Below are positions 8,101-15,870 of a DNA stretch of 64,000 nt, in pieces; position 1 is the stretch's first letter, and the number at the start of each line of letters is the position of its first letter. A model generated the notes under the pieces. That model had not been told where the DNA came from. It worked only from the letters and a program-made list of their open reading frames with translations, and did not search any database. Position numbers and translations under genes: made by a program. Origin of the DNA: an uncultured Campylobacter sp. Lineage in GTDB: Bacteria; Campylobacterota; Campylobacteria; Campylobacterales; Campylobacteraceae. The stretch covers positions 124,001 to 188,000 of the forward strand of contig NZ_CAUQKJ010000002.1 of assembly GCF_963518785.1 (NCBI RefSeq), written 5' to 3'.

Positions 8101-10318
8101 CGAGCCAAATTCCAAAGTGGTGCTCTACGCAGTCGATCTTGGAATTTTAGATATCGTCTCACAAGAGGAGCTCGATGCATTTAAGGCGTTTGACGTTAGC
8201 GCGTATTTTGCGCTACGGTACTTTGACATTTACGATGATCTTAGTGTGTATCAAACTACTGCTAAAGAGCTAAGCTTCGGCGGCGACGGCGTGATGGCGA
8301 AAGCTAAACGGAATTTAAGCCCGGTCGAAAACAAAAAGCAGAAAAAATTTATCAAAATGCTGATCGCAAAAGCGGATGCAAACGGCGAGGCGAAATTTGA
8401 GCTTGCGATGCCGAAAAATTTTAACTCCACGATCCGACTAAGCGCCATGGCTATCGGAGAGGCGGCTACGATCGGCTCGGCAAACGTCGAAGCCAAGGTT
8501 CGAGACGACGTGATCATAAAGCCCGCCGATCTAACCTACATGGTACGCGGCGATGAAATTTCCGTGCCACTAACGCTCATTAATACAACTGACAAAGAGC
8601 AAAAGGCGGTCTTGAAGATCAGCTCATCTCCTTCGGTTGCTATAAGCGGCGGCGAGGCAAATTTCACGCTCAAACCGCTTGAGGTCAAGCATACGAACTT
8701 CACCGCGAGCGCACTTGATATTGCGGATGCAAATATTAAATTTGATCTTGACGCAAACGGGCAGAAATTTAGCAACGATGTGGAATTTGACATAATCAGC
8801 CAGTTTCCGCGCTCGAAGCTATTTCACGTAAGCTACGGCGATAAGCCGGTAACTCTAAAAATCGATCCGAGTTATAAAGAAATTTATACTCACATCAGTG
8901 CTACGCCTAATGCTTTTAGCCTAGCGGACGAGCTATATCTCTATCCTTACGGCTGCACCGAGCAGCTTACTTCAAAGATGGTAGCGGTTGATTATGTCGC
9001 ACGCAAAGACTCCAATAAAACCTTAACCAACCGCGTAAACGAGTATGCAAGTAGAATTTTATCTCGCCTCAAACCTAGCGGCAGTTTCGGCTACTGGAGT
9101 GCTCACGGCGTTACCAATTACTACGCTTCGATTTACGCAAGCGACGTTTTACTAGAGCTTGACGCGCGCTATAAATTCCTTAGCAATAAGCAAAGATCGC
9201 TGATATTTAGCGCCTTAAAATCAGACTACGAAGATCAAGCGACGCTTCGAGTATATGCGGATTTCGTGCTAGATCAATACGGCAAGCTCGATGATGATGA
9301 GATAAATTTCATTTACGACAACGGCCTTTATGACAACTCGCCGATGGCTCGCATCGCTATGGCTGCGATACTTAAAAAGCACAATATGACGACCGAGTTT
9401 AACTTCATGCGTGAAAAAATAAACCAAATGGATTATGACTACGCCGAAGACGGAGCGGGCTTGACGTTTGCTAGCGACATAAGAGACGCTGCCTTTAAGC
9501 TCTACGCATTCGGCAAGGCGGGCATCAAAGACGATAGCACAAGCAAGGCGGCTATCGCGCTCGTGCGCAACCTAAAAGATGCAGACAATACGCAGGAGCG
9601 AGCGAGCGTCATACGCGGATTTGATGCGTATTTTAAGGACGCGAAAAAAGATATTAGCTTTGCTTTGAAATACGACGGCGAGACGAAAAATTTCAATTCG
9701 CCGCTGGATACCAAGCTCGCAGTTAAAGACGGCGCGATAGAATTTACGCCGATGAGCGGCAACGGCGAGCTGTTTTTTACGGTGCTAGGTTTCGGATATG
9801 AAAGCGCTGCGGTCAAACATAGCCCGCTTAGCATAAATAGGCCGTTTGATAACGACCGAGATAAGAAGGTTGAAATTTATCGCGAGTTTCTCGATGCTCG
9901 CGGCAACATCGTCGATCTAAACAAACTCAAAGTAGGGCAGAAAATTTACTCTAAGATCAGCTGGCGAGCGAATCATTATCTGTATAATTTCGCGATCGAC
10001 GAGGCGATGCCTAGCTGCTTTGAGGCGGTAAATGAGCGCCTGAGCTCGGCTGCACAGGCTCGCCCTGAGGGCTTTGTAGATAGCGTAGCGATCGAGCATA
10101 CGGAGTATCTGTATGATCGAGTGCTTCACTTCCCGAAAAGCGGTTATTTTTACTACGATCCGCAAGAGGGATATAATAGTACCGGCGTCATCTACACGCC
10201 GATAAACGTGATTATGTCGGGCTCGTGCGCGCTTCCTGCGATCTCTATCGAGGATATGCAATACGAGCGAGTAAATAATTACGATCTACAAACGCTTAAA
10301 TTTAAAGTCGCTCGCTAA
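5153..10318 (+). CDS. yfhM: Bacterial alpha-2-macroglobulin (YfhM type, thioester-containing)
   Basis: Large periplasmic protease trap, 1721 residues, the usual size for the YfhM branch. A Sec signal peptide is clear (MKTKLLSAALFCALASFAAG); it has no good lipobox, so unlike E. coli YfhM this protein may be soluble rather than lipid-anchored. The thioester motif GCTEQ is present with Cys1268 (codon 8954-8956), inside an alpha-rich thioester domain of about residues 1240-1560. Multiple MG-type beta domains precede it. An in-frame TTG at 5138 exists, but AAGGA six bases before the ATG at 5153 decides the start. Linkage to pbpC is the classical arrangement: the pair is thought to guard and repair the cell wall when foreign proteases breach the envelope. 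Confidence 0.92.
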   Translation: MKTKLLSAALFCALASFAAGVEIKYASGAYEISGVDGSGFSVTQKQILKCTPKITGTYESVSESLIRLYPKPMLSAGVNYSCEARGVRFEFETEPFSTEHIALLRPGLVAIKFNDAVSKDALQQATRIYRAQNLAQNDISYELSSHDDRNFLFSFDPKAQNVVLQIESLTSKAGAKLQNPVELRTDEEPFNDSINASNLSGVQIRPAALKDGSLAARVCFPNYMDELSAKYVRIVGVSKFSLTQPRYYYYDEDEEGGESDDPSCYYYADIVSDEFMPNKSYEIRLLKGFGDSSYILRDEIKQSVKMGDRLPFVAFSDEKNFIPKSASLAFKSSNVNEVKISIAKVPEQNFRYFLNFESNEDSVGGLASEIAVKSFDIGGAKNAVTEHKIAMDFKGYEDGIYKITAFYKVGEKMQEVSRVAYLSDITAQVVLLERGALIYTSRLSNGEELSRAKVKIYSDKNELIVEDKTDGDGILRLENMEILAKNPRSIEISKGDEHAFVLFNNAVASVEKTITAKRPFVYLASELISPNERLLGTIVMKNRDFSSLKNTPIKFKIYDPSGTAVITRAQNTDEFGSVKIDELMGEKSGTYRLDLIYEDKIIASKSFSVENFVPNRIKNEILTAKDEYGADEIITLKLSSNYLAGAPAGDLKGSLEANAYEKELKIKGYEGFSFLNDRLKKKGATQLRRAEFTLSSAGKKELALSPAAADLNVSNAINILLNFSVTEEGKNVNAYRSLSYLPYDRIVGIRASKDFISSGDSVKFGFALLDSKTKTDVKGKIDVEIYRDDFTYVYDGNRYVEQESFNLVSAVSTDAREFEYKFQNGGNYLIVANDYSSGASAGVRVDVSGWGYYGRVNAKDVQSAKIKLASDKVKAGDKIKGVINSPVESGVLNISLVGEQVYDYKILSVKGGSAEFELSVPDNFVGGHINAVIARAATPAAMPLRAYANVPVALDASSHKANVQILAEKSYKNGQNAQISVKSEPNSKVVLYAVDLGILDIVSQEELDAFKAFDVSAYFALRYFDIYDDLSVYQTTAKELSFGGDGVMAKAKRNLSPVENKKQKKFIKMLIAKADANGEAKFELAMPKNFNSTIRLSAMAIGEAATIGSANVEAKVRDDVIIKPADLTYMVRGDEISVPLTLINTTDKEQKAVLKISSSPSVAISGGEANFTLKPLEVKHTNFTASALDIADANIKFDLDANGQKFSNDVEFDIISQFPRSKLFHVSYGDKPVTLKIDPSYKEIYTHISATPNAFSLADELYLYPYGCTEQLTSKMVAVDYVARKDSNKTLTNRVNEYASRILSRLKPSGSFGYWSAHGVTNYYASIYASDVLLELDARYKFLSNKQRSLIFSALKSDYEDQATLRVYADFVLDQYGKLDDDEINFIYDNGLYDNSPMARIAMAAILKKHNMTTEFNFMREKINQMDYDYAEDGAGLTFASDIRDAAFKLYAFGKAGIKDDSTSKAAIALVRNLKDADNTQERASVIRGFDAYFKDAKKDISFALKYDGETKNFNSPLDTKLAVKDGAIEFTPMSGNGELFFTVLGFGYESAAVKHSPLSINRPFDNDRDKKVEIYREFLDARGNIVDLNKLKVGQKIYSKISWRANHYLYNFAIDEAMPSCFEAVNERLSSAAQARPEGFVDSVAIEHTEYLYDRVLHFPKSGYFYYDPQEGYNSTGVIYTPINVIMSGSCALPAISIEDMQYERVNNYDLQTLKFKVAR

Positions 10319-10336
10319 GGCGTAGCGATTTTAAGG

Positions 10337-10387
10337 CTCGGCGCGAATTTTGTATTCATTGCGATTTTCGCGCCGAGATTTTTATTT
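10337..10387 (+). terminator. Rho-independent terminator after yfhM
   Basis: Perfect 11-bp inverted repeat, CTCGGCGCGAA (10337-10347) and TTCGCGCCGAG (10367-10377), followed by ATTTTTATTT. It lies 19 bases after the yfhM stop and separates the pbpC-yfhM unit from the reductase genes. Confidence 0.85.
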
Positions 10388-10584
10388 GCAGCGGATATTT
10401 CACAAACGATCGGCATTGTAAATTTTAAAATTTTAAATCTCGCTTGCTAAATTTCAAAATTTTATATTAATCCCTAAATTTCATAGCTTTTTACTATCTA
10501 TTTATAACGTTATTCTATTTGACTTACCTTTAAATTCGAGTTATCATTTCTTTTAAATATACACTTTCAATTAAAGGAGTTGTA

Positions 10585-12135
10585 ATGCAAAACGTATCAA
10601 GACGTAGTTTTTTAAAAATCAGCGCGGTTGGCGCCGGAGCGCTTGCGCTGGGATCTAGTAGCGCGTGCGCGGCACAAAACGCCAAGGACGTTAAATTTGA
10701 CGAGGAATACGATATCGTCATCATCGGCACCGGTTTTGCAGGGCTTGCCGCGGCGATTAAAGCTAGCGGGCGCGGTAAAAAGGTGCTTATCTTAGAAAAG
10801 ATGGGTCGCGCGGGCGGAAATTCCGTTATCAACGGCGGAAATATGGCTGCTCCGATGAATAAATTTCAAGTAGCGCAGGGCATCGAGGATAGCAAGGAGC
10901 TTTTTATCGCCGATGCCGTAAAAGACGGGCTTGGGCTCAATCATACCGATCTTTTAGGCGTGATGTTTGATCGCAGCAACGATGCGGTGGATCTTTTAAC
11001 TAGCTGCGGAGCGGAATTTAGCGATAAGCTGATCTTTGAAAGCGGCCATAGCGTCGCAAGAAGCTTACAATCGACCAACGGCTCGGGCTCTGGCTACATC
11101 CAACCGATGATGAGTAAACTTCAAAACGATCCTAACGTTACGATCAAGACCCGCACGAAATTTGACGATTTTATCGTGGACGACAGCGGCCGCGTCGTGG
11201 GCGTAGAAGCTCGCGAGGAGTATAAATTTGATCCGAAACTCTTTAGCGACGATCTGGAAAACAAAGGCGGCGAGAAAAAGAGCTATAAAGCCAAAGACGG
11301 CGTTTTGCTGGCTTCGGGCGGATACGGACGCGATCTATGGTATCGTCAGATCCAAGATCCTCGCGTAGTGCCTAGCATAGATAGCACCAACCATCCGGGA
11401 AGCTCGGCAGGAGCGATGCTAGCGGCAAATAGAATCGGTGCATTTACCCTTCTTACGTCGTGGATTCAGTTCCTTCCATATTGCTCGCCAGATGAGAAGG
11501 GCTTCGGCGCCGCGGTAAATTTCACCAACCACTGCTGCAACACCTACGGTCTTACCGTCGATCCAAAGACGGGTAAACGCTTTATGGACGAGCACGCAGG
11601 GCGCAAGATTAAGGCGGATGCTTGCTTTAAGGTCATCGCCGAGAGCGAGAAAAACGACAACTATCCGGTAAACGTCTGCGACTCTCAAGCCGTCGCCGCG
11701 CGTAACCCGGTCTATACTTCACGTCCTCTAGAAGCGGGCGTCGTGAAGAAATTTGACACGTTAGAGGAGCTTGCGAAGGCTTACAATCTGCCGCTGGAGC
11801 CGTTTTTAAAGACCGTCGCGGATTATAACTCTTACGTCAAAGCGGGCAAAGATCCGGAATTTGGCAAGGTTGTCGATAAGCTGGACGGCATCGACGTTTC
11901 CAAGCCGCCGTTTTACGCAAGCCGCACGATGCCGAAGGTGCACCACACGATGGGCGGACTTGAGATCAACACCAAAGCTCAAGTCATCTCTAGCCTTACT
12001 CACGAGCCGATCCCCGGGCTTTGGGCTGCGGGCGAGGTAACCGGCGGCGTGCACGGCGCGAGCAGGCTCGGAACCTACGCGATACTTGATTGTATGGTTT
12101 TTGGAATGATCGCAGGCGAAACAATCGGGGCTTAA
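10585..12135 (+). CDS. Tat-exported FAD-dependent reductase, urocanate/fumarate reductase-like (copy 1)
   Basis: 516-residue periplasmic flavoprotein of the FAD_binding_2 (FccA/UrdA) superfamily without a haem domain. It has a Tat signal (SRRSFLK, hydrophobic stretch, ACA-AQN cleavage) and the dinucleotide fold VIIGTGFAGLAAA. The proposed catalytic Arg of the family aligns with HAGRK, and a substrate-binding Arg with ASRLGT near the end. The fumarate-binding His of QAHPT-type enzymes is replaced (QFLPYCSPDEKG), which resembles urocanate/acrylate-type reductases more than fumarate reductases; HHTMGG is retained. AAAGGAG precedes the ATG. No dedicated cytochrome is adjacent, so the electron donor is unknown. 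It likely reduces an unsaturated organic acid in anaerobic respiration; the substrate is not predictable from sequence alone. Confidence 0.85.
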   Translation: MQNVSRRSFLKISAVGAGALALGSSSACAAQNAKDVKFDEEYDIVIIGTGFAGLAAAIKASGRGKKVLILEKMGRAGGNSVINGGNMAAPMNKFQVAQGIEDSKELFIADAVKDGLGLNHTDLLGVMFDRSNDAVDLLTSCGAEFSDKLIFESGHSVARSLQSTNGSGSGYIQPMMSKLQNDPNVTIKTRTKFDDFIVDDSGRVVGVEAREEYKFDPKLFSDDLENKGGEKKSYKAKDGVLLASGGYGRDLWYRQIQDPRVVPSIDSTNHPGSSAGAMLAANRIGAFTLLTSWIQFLPYCSPDEKGFGAAVNFTNHCCNTYGLTVDPKTGKRFMDEHAGRKIKADACFKVIAESEKNDNYPVNVCDSQAVAARNPVYTSRPLEAGVVKKFDTLEELAKAYNLPLEPFLKTVADYNSYVKAGKDPEFGKVVDKLDGIDVSKPPFYASRTMPKVHHTMGGLEINTKAQVISSLTHEPIPGLWAAGEVTGGVHGASRLGTYAILDCMVFGMIAGETIGA

Positions 12136-12152
12136 ATTTAGCGCCCGCGAAA

Positions 12153-12190
12153 TTTCGGCGCGAAGTAGCGGTACGTGCTTTGCGCCGAAA
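12153..12190 (+). repeat. Hairpin after reductase copy 1
   Basis: Inverted repeat TTTCGGCGC (12153-12161) and GCGCCGAAA (12182-12190), 18 bases after the stop. No T-tract follows, so it may be an RNA-stabilising stem or a weak terminator. The rest of the 12136-12555 gap holds no gene, only GC-rich text broken by AAATTT words and the promoter of the next gene. Confidence 0.45.
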
Positions 12191-12519
12191 TACTATGTGC
12201 GTCTTTAAAATTTTCGAGACAAAGCCGCAAAGTGTGCCGTAGCATTTCAAAGCGTTTTAAAATTTAAAGCGCTTGAAATTCTACGACGCGAGTTTTAAAT
12301 TTGAATACCGTGCACTTTAAAATTTTATAGCGGCGGCAAAATTTCGCACGGGCGGCGAGCAAATCCGTGCGCCGTAAATTTTAAAATTTGCGCCTAGACT
12401 TCGGCTAGCGGAGCGGAATTTATTCACTTTAAATTTACACTTTTAAAATTTCTTTTCTAAATTTTTAAAATTCTATCACTAAGTATTTACGTTAAATTTT
12501 AAATTTCGCTACGTGGGTG

Positions 12520-12548
12520 TATAATCTATAAAATTTCAACGCAAGGAG
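12520..12548 (+). promoter_or_regulatory. -10 box and ribosome binding site of reductase copy 2
   Basis: TATAAT at 12520-12525 and AAGGAG at 12543-12548 precede the ATG at 12556. The second reductase is therefore probably transcribed separately from the first. Confidence 0.5.
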
Positions 12549-12555
12549 CAAAAAA

Positions 12556-14100
12556 ATGCAAGAAATTTCAAGACGAAATTTTATGAAAATCGGCGCGGCG
12601 GGAGCTCTGGCTTTGGCTGCAAGCAGTGCTAGTGCAACGCAAAACGCCAAAGACGTAAAATTTGACGAAGAATATGACGTTGTCGTTATCGGTAGCGGTT
12701 TTGCAGGCTCGATGGCGACGCTTCAGGCTCTTAAGCGCGGCAAAAAAGTGCTTATGATCGAAAAGATGGGCCGTGCGGGCGGCAATTCCGTCATTAACGC
12801 CGGCAATATGGCGGTACCAAATAACGAATTCCAAAAAGCCGCGGGTATCACGGATAGTAAGGAGGCTTTCATCGCAGATTGCCTAAAAGACGGGCTAAAT
12901 TTAAATCACGTAGATTTGCTAGGCGTCATCTACGACCGCGCAGGCGATGCTTTTGAATACCTAAAAAGCATCGGAGTGGAGTTTTCGGGCAAGGTGATAT
13001 CTGCTAGCGGACACTCGCTAAAGCGCGCTGTACAGGCCAAAAATGCTAGCGGCTCGGGCTACATCCAGCCGATGCATAAGGCGATCGAGGAAAATGCAAA
13101 TGCTGTAATTAAGAAGCGTACTAAATTTGATGATTTTGTCGTAGATGACAGCGGCCGTGTCGTAGGCGTGAAGTGTCGCGAAGAATATAAGTTCGATCCG
13201 CAGCTTGCTAGCGATGATAGGGAAAACAAAAGCGGCGAAGTAAAATTTTTTAAAGCCAAAGATGGCGTCATTTTGGCTGCGGGCGGATACAGTTCGGATA
13301 AGTGGTTTCGCGCTCAGCAAGTGCCGTATCTAAAAGACAATATCGAAACCGTAAGCCAACCAGGCGCTACTGCAGGTGTGCTTATCGCGGCGATGAAGCT
13401 AGGTGCGAATCCTTTGCAACTCAGCTGGATTCAACTAAATCCTTATACCAATCCTAGCGAGAAGGGATTTGGTACTTCTGCACTATTTTCAAATCACTGC
13501 GCTAACGACTATGGTCTAACTGTCGATCCAAAGACGGGCAAACGCTTTATGAACGAGCACGCCGGGCGCAAGATCAAAACCGAAGTGATCTTTAAATGCA
13601 TGGCGGAGAGCGAAAATAACGACAACTATCCCGTAAATATCTGTGATCAAGCCGCAGTTGATGCAAATAATCCGGTCTATACGTCAAAAGGTGTAGAAGC
13701 AGGCTCAATTAAAAAATTTAATACCTTGGAAGAGCTTGCAAAATTTTATAAAATTCCGCTGGAGCCGTTTTTAAAAACCGTCGCGGATTTTAACGGCTAT
13801 GTCAAAGCAGGAAGTGACCCGGAGTTTGGCAAGCCTTTGACAAAAGCCGATGTAGGCGGTATCGACGTATCAAAAGCTCCATTTTATGCGTGCCAAACAA
13901 GCCCGAAAATTCTTTACTGCATGGGTGGCGTACAGATCAATACCAAAGCTCAGGTTATCGACGCAGCTAGTGGCGAGCCAATCGCAGGATTATACGCTGC
14001 GGGCGAAATCACCGGTGGCGTTCACGGCGCAAGTAGGCTCGGTACTATGAGCATGGCTGATTGTATGGTTTTTGGCATGGTGGCGGCAGAAAATATCTGA
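12556..14100 (+). CDS. Tat-exported FAD-dependent reductase, urocanate/fumarate reductase-like (copy 2)
   Basis: Tandem paralogue of the preceding gene, 514 residues. It has a Tat signal (SRRNFMK, ASA-TQN cleavage), the FAD fold (VVIGSGFAGSMAT) and the conserved HAGRK and ASRLGT arginines. The pocket has diverged from copy 1: QLNPYTNPSEKG instead of QFLPYCSPDEKG, and ILYCMGG where copy 1 keeps HHTMGG, so a His thought to bind a substrate carboxylate in fumarate reductases is gone. The overall match to copy 1 is high across the protein, which points to gene duplication followed by a change in substrate. Periplasmic; the redox partner is not encoded nearby. The fold and export are clear, but the substrate is unknown. 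Confidence 0.83.
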   Translation: MQEISRRNFMKIGAAGALALAASSASATQNAKDVKFDEEYDVVVIGSGFAGSMATLQALKRGKKVLMIEKMGRAGGNSVINAGNMAVPNNEFQKAAGITDSKEAFIADCLKDGLNLNHVDLLGVIYDRAGDAFEYLKSIGVEFSGKVISASGHSLKRAVQAKNASGSGYIQPMHKAIEENANAVIKKRTKFDDFVVDDSGRVVGVKCREEYKFDPQLASDDRENKSGEVKFFKAKDGVILAAGGYSSDKWFRAQQVPYLKDNIETVSQPGATAGVLIAAMKLGANPLQLSWIQLNPYTNPSEKGFGTSALFSNHCANDYGLTVDPKTGKRFMNEHAGRKIKTEVIFKCMAESENNDNYPVNICDQAAVDANNPVYTSKGVEAGSIKKFNTLEELAKFYKIPLEPFLKTVADFNGYVKAGSDPEFGKPLTKADVGGIDVSKAPFYACQTSPKILYCMGGVQINTKAQVIDAASGEPIAGLYAAGEITGGVHGASRLGTMSMADCMVFGMVAAENI

Positions 14101-14235
14101 ATTTAGGGCGCGACGGCATATTTAAATTTCGCCGTCACGTCTAAATTTTAAAATTTTATGCAAAAGGCGCGTAAAATTCTATTCGTTCGGTAAGGGTTAA
14201 ATTTCACCGAAATTCGCATAGTTTGGGGGGCGGGC

Positions 14236-14997
14236 ATGATAGCGATCTATTTTAGCGCTACGGGTAACACGAAGCATTGCGCGAGTAGGCTCATCGCTCA
14301 TCTTGGCGGCGTTTGCGTCTCGATCGAGAGCAAGGCTTGCAATGAGCTTTTAAAGCACCACAATGACGTTATCTTGGCATATCCCGTCTATTTTAGCGGC
14401 CTACCGCGTATCGTGCGCGACTTCCTCTACCGAAACGGCGCAAGCTTTAGCGGCAAAAACGTATTCATCCTCGCTACGATGGAGATTTTCAGCGGCGATG
14501 GGGCAGGGTGCGCGGCTAGAGTTTTAAAACAATTCGGCGCAAACATAACGGGCGGCGCTCATATCAAAATGCCCGCGTTCATCCTCGACGTGGCGATTTT
14601 CAGCTACTCGCAAGCGAAAAACGAGCGCATAATCAAAGAGGCGGACGCTAAAGTCAGACGCGTTGCGGAGGCGCTTAGCACAAATCGTCCGCCGCAAGAG
14701 GGGCTGAGCGCGCTTTGTCGTATCGCAGGGTTTTTAGGACAGCGGCTTTGGATGAAAATTTGGGATAAAAGCCCCTTTGCTAAGCGCAAGCCGAGCCTCG
14801 ATCCATCGCGATGCAGCGGCTGCGGGGCTTGCGTCAAACCCTGCCCGATGCGTAACATAAAGCTCGCTTGCAAAAAGGCGCAATTCGGCGATGAGTGCAC
14901 GCTTTGCTACAGGTGCGTAAATATATGCGAGCACAAGGCGATTACGATCCTAGGCAGGGCGAAAAATTTAGAAAAGTCCATTGCCGCAGACTTATGA
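14236..14997 (+). CDS. EFR1-type flavodoxin-ferredoxin fusion protein
   Basis: 253-residue cytoplasmic electron-transfer protein. Residues 1-150 form a flavodoxin-like domain with the FMN phosphate loop SATGNTKHCA. The C-terminal part holds two 4Fe-4S clusters of bacterial ferredoxin type: CSGCGACVKPCP and CTLCYRCVNICE. This domain order matches the EFR1 family, whose physiological partners are mostly unknown. The ATG follows a G-rich stretch (GGGGGGCGGGC) that may serve as the ribosome binding site. It lies 135 bp after the second reductase and might feed electrons into the same branch, but it is cytoplasmic while the reductases are exported, so a direct link is unproven. Confidence 0.85.
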   Translation: MIAIYFSATGNTKHCASRLIAHLGGVCVSIESKACNELLKHHNDVILAYPVYFSGLPRIVRDFLYRNGASFSGKNVFILATMEIFSGDGAGCAARVLKQFGANITGGAHIKMPAFILDVAIFSYSQAKNERIIKEADAKVRRVAEALSTNRPPQEGLSALCRIAGFLGQRLWMKIWDKSPFAKRKPSLDPSRCSGCGACVKPCPMRNIKLACKKAQFGDECTLCYRCVNICEHKAITILGRAKNLEKSIAADL

Positions 14998-15007
14998 GGA
15001 CGAGCTC

Positions 15008-15370
15008 ATGCCTCGCAAGTTCGCAATAAAATGCGTAACAACGGGCGAGGAAATTTTACTTTTTGATAGCACTGCGCACGGCTAAAGCGCGACGTTTCTC
15101 GACAAGCTCGATGCAGAAAAAGTAGCCCGTCGCTATATAGTGAAATTTAATCTACCGCCACGCAAGACCCGCGTAAAATTTGGCTATAGCACACGCTACG
15201 ACGACTAAATGGACGAATACGAGGCCAACGAGTGAGGCAGGGTCATACTAATAAATAGCGGGGCTGCCTCATGGGGCGAGGTAAGGCCAAACGGCTTTGA
15301 TTATATCGCCGTAAGCTGCAAGAGAGAGGTGGGCAAAAAGACAAAATTTCGCTTATGTAGGCGGCCTTAA
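15008..15370 (+). pseudogene. Small pseudogene with three in-frame stops, family unknown
   Basis: From the ATG at 15008 to the TAA at 15368 a single frame of 121 codons reads as plausible protein, interrupted by TAA at 15083, TAA at 15206 and TGA at 15233. No frameshift is needed. Readable segments include KFAIKCVTTGEEILLFDS and RVILINSGAASWGEVRP. It begins 10 bases after the EFR1 gene, with AGGACGAG before the ATG, so it was probably the last gene of that unit. I do not recognise the family. The 15371-15870 stretch that follows shows no gene, only AAATTT-rich non-coding DNA. Confidence 0.6.
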
Positions 15371-15870
15371 ATCTCAGTCCGTCTTTTTTGCTCTGTATTT
15401 AAATTTTACTCGGTCGCTAGATACTCCTAAATTTAAATTCTCTAGAGCCGAATGTGGCGTATTAGAATTTTAGCAAAGGTTTATCCTGTAATACTGCGCC
15501 GTGAAATTTCAACGAAGGCTTATTTTGCCGCATACCTCAAAATTCTTAAATTACCCGCGCCGGCCCACTTAAGCTCTAAAGCGCTTGCCTTATCACTTCG
15601 TCCAAGGGCAAAATGCTGCGCCTTGCCTCATTAATTCGCCGCGGAATTTCGCGGTAAAACTAAATTTTAAAATTTGGCCCATTTGAATTTAAAAGCGCAC
15701 GACTATCACAAAAATCATCCGATATTATTGGCGACGCCGGCCTAATTTTAAAATTACACCATCGCCCCTATTACGGCTATAGTCGTTAAATTTTAAGCAA
15801 CAATAGGCGATAAAATTTTAAGAATTTCGCCGCCCAGCATTTCTTTACGCCGCCAAGCCCACAAAACCGC

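Noticed and set aside
14224..14235. G-tract (GGGGGGCGGG) just before the EFR1 start as a phase-variation switch
   Set aside because: Only six uninterrupted G, shorter than typical variable tracts in Campylobacter; more likely part of the ribosome binding site.
15452..15634. 60-codon open frame after the small pseudogene
   Set aside because: No ribosome binding site or recognisable motif, low-complexity surroundings; most likely chance.
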